Source of the DNA: Arcicella sp038230735
Lineage (GTDB): Bacteria; Bacteroidota; Bacteroidia; Cytophagales; Spirosomataceae
Length of the DNA stretch: 64,000 nucleotides
Direction: 5' to 3'
Assembly (NCBI GenBank): GCA_038230735.1
Contig: JBBRMR010000014.1
Coordinates: 18,038 to 82,037 of the forward strand
Shown here: positions 33,761 through 41,149 of the stretch, one piece after another
Numbering within the stretch: position 1 is the first letter of the stretch
Layout: each line of letters opens with the position of its first letter
Made by a program: the position numbers and the translations under genes
The notes under the pieces: model-generated
The model's database searches: none
What the model saw: only the letters and a program-made list of their open reading frames with translations
What the model was told of the DNA's origin: nothing

Positions 33761-34265
33761 TCACACATTTTAAAATCTCTAATAATCTTTTCTTTGCCCG
33801 AATATATTGCGTGCGTGAGGTGGACTCTGCGATGCCCATAACATCCGCAATTTCTTCGTGGTCATAACCTTCTAATAAATATAAACACAAGACCGTTCTG
33901 AAACCATCGGGGAGTTGTTGAATGGCAGTGTTTACTCTTTGAACATCATAATTGATACCCTCTTCATCATAAGATTCCTCTTCTTCGATGTCGATAATTT
34001 CCTCAATATCAACCAATTGTACTTTTCGGTTGCGTAATTGATTCAATGCTCGATTAACGACAATTTGTTTCAGCCAAGCCCCAAACGTACTGGTTTGTCG
34101 AAAGTCATGAATCTTCTGGAAAGCATCCAAAAACGCATCTTGCAGCACGTCTTCGGCTTCGCCATCGTGGTTCACAATTCTGACCGCAACGTTATACATA
34201 GACTTTGAATACAGCCTATAAATCTCATATTGAGCCTTGCGTTCGCCCCGACGGCAAGCCTCCAC
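33750..34265 (-). CDS. ECF-type RNA polymerase sigma factor
   Basis: 171 residues from GTG at 34265. Region 2 has ACRRGERKAQYEIYRLYSKS, EDVLQDAFLDAFQKI and FGAWLKQIVVNRALNQLRNR. Region 4 has AIQQLPDGFRTVLCLYLLEG, HEEIADVMGIAESTSRTQY. The frame stays open upstream to about 34330 and encodes plausible sequence (IDKHLPL just before the GTG) without any ATG, so the true start may be a non-ATG codon such as CTG at 34304. It heads a sigma/anti-sigma/DUF4097 operon. Confidence 0.9.
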   Translation of the reverse strand: MEACRRGERKAQYEIYRLYSKSMYNVAVRIVNHDGEAEDVLQDAFLDAFQKIHDFRQTSTFGAWLKQIVVNRALNQLRNRKVQLVDIEEIIDIEEEESYDEEGINYDVQRVNTAIQQLPDGFRTVLCLYLLEGYDHEEIADVMGIAESTSRTQYIRAKKRLLEILKCVRNE

Positions 34266-34355
34266 GAGAGGGAGATGTTTGTCTATGTAAAGCGTTTGTT
34301 CCAGAGGTAGTTTTAGGGTGATTGGGTGATGGTTTTAAAAATAATTTTCAATATG

Positions 34356-34438
34356 CAATTTTCAATAAACAATTTTCAAGTGGCTTAAACCATTGATGTC
34401 CAAATACTTGAATATTGAATATTGTTTATTGGAAATTG
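34356..34438. repeat. Long AT-rich inverted repeat
   Basis: CAATTTTCAATAAACAATTT plus TCAAGT from 34356 is imperfectly complementary to the segment 34405-34438 (ACTTGAATATTGAATATTGT and on). It lies in the divergent gap between the ECF sigma gene and the Xre-RES pair, and resembles dispersed palindromes seen in other Bacteroidota. Confidence 0.55.
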
Positions 34439-34572
34439 AGCATTATTAAATTTTCTCAAATTTAGACTAATGACACATAACAATTTATAAATGTTGCAAA
34501 TGTGAAAGAAAACTTGAAATTATTTTGCGATTGCGACATTTGTCGTTAAATTTAGTGACAAATTACAAGAAA

Positions 34573-34995
34573 ATGAAAAAAGCAAATTCAAAACAAGAAG
34601 ACATAATTTTAATGTTCGGTCAAGGGAATGATTGGCAAGTTGTTCAATTATCCCGTGAAGGTATTACCAAGCGGCTTTTGTTTCAATTGGGTAATCGTAT
34701 TGACTTCACAGAGAAGGAATTAGCCAACGTTTTAGATGTTTCGGAACGCACTTTGCAACGTTATAAGGATGATACAAAACTAAGTAAAGTTGCCTCTGAA
34801 AAAGCGATAGAATTAGCAAATTTATATCAACACGGAGAAGAGGTTTTTGGAACAATTGAACGTTTTAATGCTTGGATGAAGTCCACTCACGCTCTTTTTA
34901 GAAAACAACGCCCTATTGATATTTTAGATACTCATCGGGGTTTTCAGATTGTTCACGATGAACTCGGAAGAATAGAGCACGGAATTTTTATTTAG
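34573..34995 (+). CDS. Xre/ParS-type antitoxin (DUF2384)
   Basis: 140 residues from ATG at 34573. An in-frame extension upstream lacks family sequence. The N-terminal helix-turn-helix is DFTEKELANVLDVSERTLQR. The C-terminal DUF2384 part has KAIELANLYQHGEEVFGTIE and the typical tail RPIDILDTHRGFQIVHDELG. It neutralises the RES toxin encoded 31 bp downstream and probably represses the operon. Confidence 0.92.
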   Translation: MKKANSKQEDIILMFGQGNDWQVVQLSREGITKRLLFQLGNRIDFTEKELANVLDVSERTLQRYKDDTKLSKVASEKAIELANLYQHGEEVFGTIERFNAWMKSTHALFRKQRPIDILDTHRGFQIVHDELGRIEHGIFI

Positions 34996-35026
34996 CCTTT
35001 AAATGTCTGATTATTAAAAGAATACA

Positions 35027-35482
35027 ATGAAAGTTTATAGATTAGCCACTAAAAAATATGTAACAGATTTATCGGGAAAAGGAGCAAGAATGTATGGTGG
35101 GCGTTGGAATAGAGTGGGCGTTTCGTTGCTTTATACAAGTGAAAATTTATCATTATGTGTTTTAGAAAGCATCGTTCATGTTCAAAACTCCGCTTCTTTA
35201 CCAGCCTTTGAGGTTATCACTATTGAGATTCCAGATTCATTTAAAGAATATTTTGTTAATGATTTACCTAATAATTGGGTTATTCAAGACGGATTCGAGG
35301 CGTTACGAAAATTGACTGACGAATTTATAAAATCAGGCGATTTTTTAGCGATGAAAGTTCCTTCGGCAATTGTGGAAATGGAATTTAATTTCTTGATAAA
35401 CCCTTTACATCCTTTATTTAGACAAATATCAATCATTAATCAGAAAGATTTTTCTTTCGAAAAACGATTATTCTCTCGATGA
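35027..35482 (+). CDS. RES-domain toxin
   Basis: 151 residues. The RES fold residues are visible: GARMYGGRWNRVGVSLLYTS with the conserved Arg-Trp-Asn and Tyr-Thr-Ser, and LSLCVLESIVHV with the Glu. RES toxins degrade NAD+ and related dinucleotides in the cytoplasm. It follows the Xre antitoxin gene, forming a type II toxin-antitoxin pair. Its stop overlaps the start of a cupin gene by 4 bp, so a third protein is co-translated. Confidence 0.92.
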   Translation: MKVYRLATKKYVTDLSGKGARMYGGRWNRVGVSLLYTSENLSLCVLESIVHVQNSASLPAFEVITIEIPDSFKEYFVNDLPNNWVIQDGFEALRKLTDEFIKSGDFLAMKVPSAIVEMEFNFLINPLHPLFRQISIINQKDFSFEKRLFSR

Positions 35483-35982
35483 ACAAACCTGCCCAATACT
35501 ACGTCTCAGCCTACAATATGCAAGCACATCCCGAAGGTGGATTTTATGCTGAAACTTATCGTTCCACTGAAAATATCCCGCAAAATGCCCTTCCTGACCG
35601 TTTTACTGGCAACCGTAGTTTTTCAACGGGGATTTATTTCCTTTTAGAAAGCCATAATATCTCGGCTCTGCACAGAATACAATCTGACGAAATGTGGCAT
35701 TTTTATGCGGGCTGCACCTTGAATGTATATGTGATTGATGATGAAGGAAATCTGAGCATTATTCGTTTAGGAAATAATCCCGACAAGGGCGAAGTCTTTC
35801 AAGCAATCGTTCCCGCAGGGGTATGGTTTGGCTCTAAGCCCGCCGAGGAAAATAGTTATTCTCTGGTAGGATGTACCGTTGCCCCAGGCTTTGATTTTGA
35901 GGATTTTGAAATGAAAACAAGGGCGGAATTATTGGCAATGTTTCGTCAGCATGAGGAGGTAGTGAAAATGCTGACATATTAG
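35479..35982 (+). CDS. DUF985 cupin protein
   Basis: 167 residues. The DUF985 pattern is clear: QAHPEGGFYAETYRS, STGIYFLLESHNISALHRIQ, SDEMWHFYAGCTLNVYVID, and VAPGFDFEDFEMKTRAEL. The cupin metal or ligand residues include His in LHRIQ and the Glu-x-x-x-His of DEMWHFYAG. Function of DUF985 is not established; some relatives bind sugars. Start overlaps the RES toxin stop by 4 bp (ATGA), which implies co-translation. Confidence 0.9.
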   Translation: MNKPAQYYVSAYNMQAHPEGGFYAETYRSTENIPQNALPDRFTGNRSFSTGIYFLLESHNISALHRIQSDEMWHFYAGCTLNVYVIDDEGNLSIIRLGNNPDKGEVFQAIVPAGVWFGSKPAEENSYSLVGCTVAPGFDFEDFEMKTRAELLAMFRQHEEVVKMLTY

Positions 35983-35995
35983 TTTATAGCAAAAA

Positions 35996-36028
35996 ACGGA
36001 CGGCTTCGTTCAAAACGAAGCCGTCCGT
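35996..36028. terminator. 15-bp hairpin terminator between convergent genes
   Basis: ACGGACGGCTTCGTT (35996-36010) pairs perfectly with AACGAAGCCGTCCGT (36014-36028), loop of 3 nt, preceded by A6 and followed by A5. It can terminate the cupin gene and the convergent DUF4136 gene. Confidence 0.85.
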
Positions 36029-36047
36029 AAAAACCGTGAACCGAAAA

Positions 36048-36635
36048 TTATTTATTCGCCAACACTTGCGTTGTTACTATTTTATTCCCCGCAATGTAAT
36101 CTTTAGCAAATATTTTATAGTTATCAAAAATCTCTCTGGTTGCTATTCTGAGAGCTTTTTCATCAATTTTATGCGTTTCGGGGTGAGCAATACCTGCTGC
36201 ATATCCCATCCAAATTGGGCGGTTTGAATCGTTTTCTACGAACTGTAAAAGGAGCGTTCCTTTTCTTAATTTTACTCTACGAAGTTCCTCATTCATGCTT
36301 TCTTTACCCAAGCCTCTGAACGAACGCTGAAGCACCGAAAGGTTTACATCAGAAGGAAAAAGAGCGTAAAAAACGATAAGATTTGGGCGGTCTTTGGAGT
36401 CTTGATAACCCCGTAATTTCATCTGATTGCCGATTTCATCAATAACCGCTTGAAACTGATAGGTGGTATCAACGGCATTGAACTGTTTTTCAACCGTTGT
36501 AAATGACTGATAATTTGGCTTGAAGACCTCATCTTCAATTTCACGATGACAGGCAGTACCTATCTGGAAACCATTACGATTACAAGATGTCAATACAACA
36601 CATGAAAGGGCAAAAAGCAAATAGACTTTGTTCAT
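36048..36635 (-). CDS. DUF4136-like lipoprotein, second member
   Basis: 195 residues with lipobox (ALSCVVLTSC). The mature part has NYQSFTTVEKQFNAVDTTYQ, IGNQMKLRGYQDSKDRPNLI and PIWMGYAAGIAHPET, the DUF4136 layout. It is divergent from the copy at 27477-28043 and gives no specific function. Convergent with the cupin gene; its promoter lies in the 236-bp gap before the DsbA-like gene. Confidence 0.82.
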   Translation of the reverse strand: MNKVYLLFALSCVVLTSCNRNGFQIGTACHREIEDEVFKPNYQSFTTVEKQFNAVDTTYQFQAVIDEIGNQMKLRGYQDSKDRPNLIVFYALFPSDVNLSVLQRSFRGLGKESMNEELRRVKLRKGTLLLQFVENDSNRPIWMGYAAGIAHPETHKIDEKALRIATREIFDNYKIFAKDYIAGNKIVTTQVLANK

Positions 36636-36871
36636 AATCTGAATTAATTTTGTTGAGCTTAAATCGTAACGTACTGATATACAGAATGGTTGCTTTGCTT
36701 CAAAAATAAATTGAATTTAAAGCTAAGATTTTTGTTCTAAATTAAGGATTGTTTTGGGAAATCAGGCTACCGTAAAGTAAACTATTCAATAACCTTGTGA
36801 TTCGAGTGGCAAATAGCTTATAATCAAACAGTTAATTCTTCGGAACGGTAAAAATCGTTCTAAATAAAATA

Positions 36872-37561
36872 ATGAAAAATCAAATTCGTATAGATGTAGT
36901 TTCGGATGTTGTATGTCCGTGGTGTTATATTGGCAAACGCCGACTGGAAAAAGGAATTGAAGGTACACAATATTCTGATAATGTGCAAGTTATATATCAT
37001 CCTTTTCAATTAGACCCCTCTGTGCCACTGGAGGGAACAGATTTCCAGGCATATATGGAAAACCGTTTTGGGGTAGGTTTTGTTTCAAAATTCCAACAAG
37101 TTGAGCAAGCAGCACAAGGCGAAGGCTTAGATTTCGATTTTGCAAAATTGCCCAAAGCCATCAACACTTTCACTCTTCACCGCATACTTACGGTAGCGGA
37201 ACAAGATGGGATTCAATCAGCCGCAAAAGAAGCCTTGATGAAAGCTTATTTTATTGATATACAAGATTTTACGCAAGAAAATACTTTGATTGACTTGATG
37301 AAATCAATGGGTTGGTCAGCCGAGAAAACGAAGCAAATCATTCATTCAGATATTGCCGCAGATGCCGTGAAGGAAGAAATGAGTTATTACCGACAGTTGG
37401 GCGTAACGGGTGTTCCTTACTTTATTTTCAATCAAAAATATGCCGTTTCGGGGGCTCAACCTGCGGAGGTTTTTGCGGAGATTATTGAGAAAGTGGCAAA
37501 AGAATTGAATATTGAGCCTGTGGTGGGAGAGGTTTGTGAAGTTGGTGGCGGAAATTGTTAG
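36872..37561 (+). CDS. DsbA-family FrnE-like oxidoreductase
   Basis: 229 residues with no signal peptide, so cytoplasmic. The active site is DVVCPWCYIGKRRLEKGIEG (CPWC at about 15-18). The helical insert and the C-terminal thioredoxin half (GVTGVPYFIFNQKYAVSGAQ with the cis-Pro) are intact. A final Cys lies in GEVCEVGGGNC. FrnE-like proteins are thiol oxidoreductases or disulfide isomerases linked to oxidative stress in other bacteria; substrate here is unknown. Confidence 0.9.
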   Translation: MKNQIRIDVVSDVVCPWCYIGKRRLEKGIEGTQYSDNVQVIYHPFQLDPSVPLEGTDFQAYMENRFGVGFVSKFQQVEQAAQGEGLDFDFAKLPKAINTFTLHRILTVAEQDGIQSAAKEALMKAYFIDIQDFTQENTLIDLMKSMGWSAEKTKQIIHSDIAADAVKEEMSYYRQLGVTGVPYFIFNQKYAVSGAQPAEVFAEIIEKVAKELNIEPVVGEVCEVGGGNC

Positions 37562-37689
37562 AAAATTTGTAGAAGGCAAAATACTCGTAAATATTAATGT
37601 AGAACTTTCTGAAATTTATTTTACCCGCAATGGATATTGTTTTAGGAAGTTGTTAGCGTAGTAAATTCTTGTTTAAACTTAAATAATCC

Positions 37690-38481
37690 ATGAAAAAACT
37701 ATTCCCCAAAGTATTTATTTTATTGACCATCAGCACATTGTGTATGAGTCATGAGTTTTGGTTACAACCCAAAAAGTTTATTTTACAACTTTCCGAAAAG
37801 ACTAATATTGATGTTTTTGTGGGGGAAAATTATGAAGGTAAAAAAGTAGATGCTACTAAATTTACCATTTCCAAAATGAATCATTACGCTAAGAATGTTG
37901 AAGAAGATTTTATCAGTAAAGTTTCTACCAAAGATTCCGTAAGTATTGAAACCGAATTTGCCACTGAAGGCAATCATCTTTTAGCTTTCAACAATACCAA
38001 TAAATTTATTGAATTAAAAGCAGATAAATTCAACGCATATTTGCGTTCTGAGGGTATGGATAATATCATTAAACTAAGAAAACAGCAAGGCAAAGAAAAG
38101 CAAGCGGGGCGGGAATTTTACCAGCGTTGTGTGAAGACTTTGTTTCAAGTTGGGAAAAGCCAAGATGATACTTTTAGTAAAAATACGGGAATGCGTTTGG
38201 AGATAATTCCTTTACAAAATCCTTACGCAGATAAGGAAATTACTTTCAAGGTTTTGTTTGATAATCAAGTAATTAAGAATGCTTTGGTTTTGGCTTGGCA
38301 TCATAAAAATGGTAAAACCACGATGGTAAATCAGCGAAGTAACGCCCAAGGAGAAGTAAAATTTACTATTGAAAATCAAGGACGATGGATGATTAGTACT
38401 GTGAGAATGATACCAATAACAGACAGCCCCGAAGCCGATTATCAAAGTTTTTGGGGAAGTTATACTTTTGGATTTTATTGA
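37690..38481 (+). CDS. DUF4198 exported protein
   Basis: 263 residues with signal peptide (MKKLFPKVFILLTISTLCMS) followed at once by HEFWLQPKKF, the typical mature start of DUF4198 proteins with a His that could bind metal as the new N-terminus. The C-terminal half is an Ig-like domain (KEITFKVLFDNQVIKNALVL, TTMVNQRSNAQGEVKFTIEN). DUF4198 proteins are often linked to nickel/cobalt or other metal uptake. No transporter is adjacent. Confidence 0.85.
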   Translation: MKKLFPKVFILLTISTLCMSHEFWLQPKKFILQLSEKTNIDVFVGENYEGKKVDATKFTISKMNHYAKNVEEDFISKVSTKDSVSIETEFATEGNHLLAFNNTNKFIELKADKFNAYLRSEGMDNIIKLRKQQGKEKQAGREFYQRCVKTLFQVGKSQDDTFSKNTGMRLEIIPLQNPYADKEITFKVLFDNQVIKNALVLAWHHKNGKTTMVNQRSNAQGEVKFTIENQGRWMISTVRMIPITDSPEADYQSFWGSYTFGFY

Positions 38482-38486
38482 GAAAG

Positions 38487-38541
38487 TTATCAGTTAAAGT
38501 GAGTCGGCTTTGATAAAATAAGTTCCACTGTTTACTGATAA
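38487..38541. repeat. Imperfect inverted repeat between convergent genes
   Basis: TTATCAGTTAAAGTG (38487-38501) pairs imperfectly with CACTGTTTACTGATAA (38526-38541); a further partial copy TTGTTTACTGACAAC follows. Probably a weak bidirectional terminator or a decayed repeat. Confidence 0.35.
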
Positions 38542-38563
38542 TTGTTTACTGACAACTGAATAA

Positions 38564-39217
38564 TCAAACTCCTTTCCATTTAATGGCACAACCCACTGAT
38601 TTGGTCATATTCACTACCACAGGTTTTCCTGCTAATAAACTATTCACAGCATCTTCGATATAACGTTTTGTTACGCCGTTGGCATCTTGGGAATTATCGT
38701 CAATTCCACCGATGTATTGCATGATAAATTTATCGCCTTCACGTTTCACCACATACGCAGATGGCGTGCGGGCAGCCCCAAAAGCACGGGCAACGCTTTG
38801 CGTTTCATCCTGCAGATATTCAAATGTATAACCTTTTGAATTCGCCACGGCTTGCATATTTTCGAAAGTATCTTCTTCATACGCAGCAGGGTCGTTGGGA
38901 TTAATCGCCAAAACTGGATAACTCTGCGAGGCATATTTTTTATCCAAAGCCATCACCCGACTTTCATATGCCTTTGAGAATGGGCAGTGAATACAGGTAA
39001 AAACAATGATATAGCCCTTCGCTGAACGATTTTCAGCCATCGAAGTAACACCTCCTGATGTACTTTTCAATTTAAAATCCGCTACTACATCCCCAATTGC
39101 ATAGCCTTTGTCGGCAACGGAAGAAAGTTCGTTTTTAAAAGCAAATATTACGGCAAGTCCCATTAGAAATACACTAACGGAACTTAAAATATATATCTTT
39201 TTCATGATTTTTTTCAT
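38564..39217 (-). CDS. Exported thioredoxin-fold redoxin (AhpC/TSA-like)
   Basis: 217 residues with an N-terminal signal/anchor (IYILSSVSVFLMGLAVIFAF). The thioredoxin fold has IVFTCIHCPFSKAYESRVMA at about 76-95 (CIHC redox pair) and ARAFGAARTPSAYVVKREGD with the cis-Pro. The family pattern DFKLKSTSGG ... GYIIVFTC matches periplasmic redoxin proteins of Bacteroidota. Role: thiol-disulfide exchange or peroxide reduction in the envelope; the partner is unknown. Start could be Met1 or Met5. Confidence 0.88.
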   Translation of the reverse strand: MKKIMKKIYILSSVSVFLMGLAVIFAFKNELSSVADKGYAIGDVVADFKLKSTSGGVTSMAENRSAKGYIIVFTCIHCPFSKAYESRVMALDKKYASQSYPVLAINPNDPAAYEEDTFENMQAVANSKGYTFEYLQDETQSVARAFGAARTPSAYVVKREGDKFIMQYIGGIDDNSQDANGVTKRYIEDAVNSLLAGKPVVVNMTKSVGCAIKWKGV

Positions 39218-39322
39218 TTCTCAATATTAATAATTTATTGTCATTAAGACGTTTAATTTTTAAAAAGTAACATTTAGGCTATCGGCATTCGGCTTTCATT
39301 TTTAATAATAACAAATAGCTGT

Positions 39323-39838
39323 TTAATTATTTACAATCACAGGGGTCATTCCTTTGAGTTCTTTTATAAATTTTTCTAAATTAGCTTGTCCCTCAAAAAA
39401 TATTCTTTTTCGCATTGTCAAATTCAAAATCAAAGTAGCAGGAATTGTACCTGACCATTCTTTATCAACATCATCAATCCATGCGTTATAGTCAGGTTCA
39501 TCCAATAAAACTACTTCTGAATTAATGTTATTTTTCGTAACAAATGGAATCACTCTTTCTTTAATATCCTTCGGGAAATCCATGCTTACCATCACAAAAC
39601 GAATTTTCTTCGGGGAAAATTCTCTACTCAATTTTTCAAAATTGGGTAATTCCTCCACGCAAGGCTTGCACCATGTTGCCCAAAAATGCACTACCAAAGT
39701 AGTGTCTGAAACGTGATTTATCATTTTCCGCAAATCTTCAAACTTAATGATTTTTACTTTTTCAGTCTGCCCAAAGCCTTGACATACAGACAGATACAGC
39801 CCGATGAAAAGTATTTTTAAGGTTCGAGTCAAAAGCAT
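39323..39838 (-). CDS. TlpA-like thioredoxin-family protein
   Basis: 171 residues with signal peptide (ILFIGLYLSVCQGFGQ). The thioredoxin active site is VVHFWATWCKPCVEELPNFE (CKPC) and a later GTIPATLILN holds the cis-Pro. This TlpA/ResA type works outside the inner membrane in thiol reduction. It is the same strand as the redoxin at 38564-39217, 105 bp upstream, so both may share a transcript. Confidence 0.9.
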   Translation of the reverse strand: MLLTRTLKILFIGLYLSVCQGFGQTEKVKIIKFEDLRKMINHVSDTTLVVHFWATWCKPCVEELPNFEKLSREFSPKKIRFVMVSMDFPKDIKERVIPFVTKNNINSEVVLLDEPDYNAWIDDVDKEWSGTIPATLILNLTMRKRIFFEGQANLEKFIKELKGMTPVIVNN

Positions 39839-40016
39839 CTTAATTCGTTTTCAGATTATTCTAAGGAGAAAGAGATAATTTTTGGCAGCATTTTGAATTG
39901 TTATTATTCATAACGTTCTATTTTACAGTATGTTATAAACAACAAAGTAAAACAAAAAATTCATAAAAACACGAAATAAATTCCCCTTTTACTTTCAGAT
40001 TTAAAAACAAAAGCCG

Positions 40017-40024
40017 TACCTTTG
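40017..40024 (+). promoter_or_regulatory. -7 element of the rplU promoter
   Basis: TACCTTTG at 40017-40024 matches TAnnTTTG exactly, and is the form (TACCTTTGCA) often seen before housekeeping genes in Bacteroidota. The start codon is at 40055, giving a leader of about 25 nt. A clear TTG -33 element is not seen. Confidence 0.6.
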
Positions 40025-40054
40025 CAACCCAAATTAAAATTAAATTATAAAATA

Positions 40055-40366
40055 ATGTACGCAATCGTAGAAATCGCTGGTCAGCAATTTAAAGTTGAGA
40101 AAGACCGTTTCCTCTATACGCACCGTTTGGCGGAAGAGGTAGGCGCTGCACTGGTTTTCGATAAGGTTCTTCTTGTCGATAATGACGGAGTCATTCAAGT
40201 TGGTCTCCCCACAGTAACAGGCGCATCAGTATCAGGTAAAGTTTTGGCTCACGTTCGTGGGGAAAAGGTACTCGTTTTCAAAAAGAAACGTCGTAAAGGC
40301 TATCAGAAACAAAACGGACACCGTCAAAATTTCACAAAAGTATTAGTAGAAGGAATCACAATCTAA
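40055..40366 (+). CDS. rplU: 50S ribosomal protein L21
   Basis: 103 residues from ATG at 40055, matching normal L21 length; the longer frame begins with a TTG inside the promoter. Motifs: MYAIVEIAGQQFKVEKDRFL, KVLAHVRGEKVLVFKKKRRK, YQKQNGHRQNFTKVLVEGI. Binds 23S rRNA. Followed by rpmA, the usual order, with a repeat-rich 122-bp gap. Confidence 0.97.
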   Translation: MYAIVEIAGQQFKVEKDRFLYTHRLAEEVGAALVFDKVLLVDNDGVIQVGLPTVTGASVSGKVLAHVRGEKVLVFKKKRRKGYQKQNGHRQNFTKVLVEGITI

Positions 40367-40455
40367 GTTATGAGTTATGAGTTGTGAATTGTGAGTTTAT
40401 TGAGTGTTAGCGTTTAATTTTAAACTCATCACTCATCACTCATTACTCATTACTT
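40367..40455. repeat. Direct and inverted ATGAGTT / ACTCATC repeats between rplU and rpmA
   Basis: GTTATGAGTTATGAGTTGTG and following (40367-40399) is inverted relative to four 7-bp tandem units ACTCATC/ACTCATT at 40424-40454. The two arms can fold into a long AT-rich hairpin between two ribosomal protein genes. The same kind of element occurs at 24662-24715. Confidence 0.6.
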
Positions 40456-40488
40456 GAAACTAATAGCTCATAAACTCATTCAAGAGAA

Positions 40489-41031
40489 ATGGCACACAAA
40501 AAAGGTGCGGGTAGTTCAAAAAACGGCCGTGAGTCACATAGTAAACGCTTAGGCGTTAAAATTTTCGGAGGTCAGCCAGCTATTGCCGGTAACATTATCA
40601 TCCGTCAAAGAGGTACAGCCCACAATGCAGGAGTTAACGTAGGTATTGGCAAAGACCATACTTTGTTTGCTTTGGCTGATGGCTTAGTACAATTCAAAAA
40701 AGGTTTCAAAGGACGTTCATTCGTTGATATTGTTCCTTTCAGTGATGCTGATTTATTAGCTTATGCTGTGAAAGTTGCCAAAAAACAAGGTGTTGCGGTT
40801 GTGAAGCCAGTTTCTACAGTAGCACCAGTTGAAGTTGCAGAAGTTGTTGCTCCAAAAGCAGCAAAAAAAGTAGCAGCTCCAAAGGCAGAAGTTGTAGCGG
40901 AAGCAGTTGTTGAAACTACCCCTGTTGCAGAAGCCGTTGTTGAAACTGCCCCTATTGCAGAAGAAATTCCAGCTAAGAAAGTGAAAAAAGTAAAAGAAGT
41001 TGATGCAGGAGATGATTTAGAGATAATCTAA
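40489..41031 (+). CDS. rpmA: 50S ribosomal protein L27 with long C-terminal extension
   Basis: 180 residues; L27 is usually about 85-95. The N-terminus is normal (MAHKKGAGSSKNGRESHSKR, then FGGQPAIAGNIIIRQRGT, GIGKDHTLFALADGLVQFKK), so the core ends near residue 85-105. The remaining 80-95 residues are a low-complexity Ala/Val/Glu/Lys/Pro tail, with an internal near-repeat AEAVVETTPV / AEAVVETAPI and basic patches (KAAKK, AKKVKKVK), ending acidic (DDLEII). The frame is unbroken, so the tail is genuinely encoded. A terminator follows at 41061-41106. Confidence 0.95.
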   Translation: MAHKKGAGSSKNGRESHSKRLGVKIFGGQPAIAGNIIIRQRGTAHNAGVNVGIGKDHTLFALADGLVQFKKGFKGRSFVDIVPFSDADLLAYAVKVAKKQGVAVVKPVSTVAPVEVAEVVAPKAAKKVAAPKAEVVAEAVVETTPVAEAVVETAPIAEEIPAKKVKKVKEVDAGDDLEII

Positions 41032-41060
41032 GATATATATTCAATTTCTTTTAAATGATA

Positions 41061-41106
41061 AAAAAGACCTATTCATTAATTTGGGTAGGTCTTTTTGTGT
41101 TTTTGG
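41061..41106 (+). terminator. Terminator after rpmA
   Basis: AAAAAGACCTA (41061-41071) pairs with TAGGTCTTTTT (41096-41106) over 11 bp, loop of 24 nt, with a T tract on the 3' side. It lies 30 bp after the rpmA stop and 44 bp from the convergent ATPase gene end. Confidence 0.8.
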
Positions 41107-41149
41107 GAATACATTTTCAAGCATTTAGAAAACACTCACCACGATTTTA

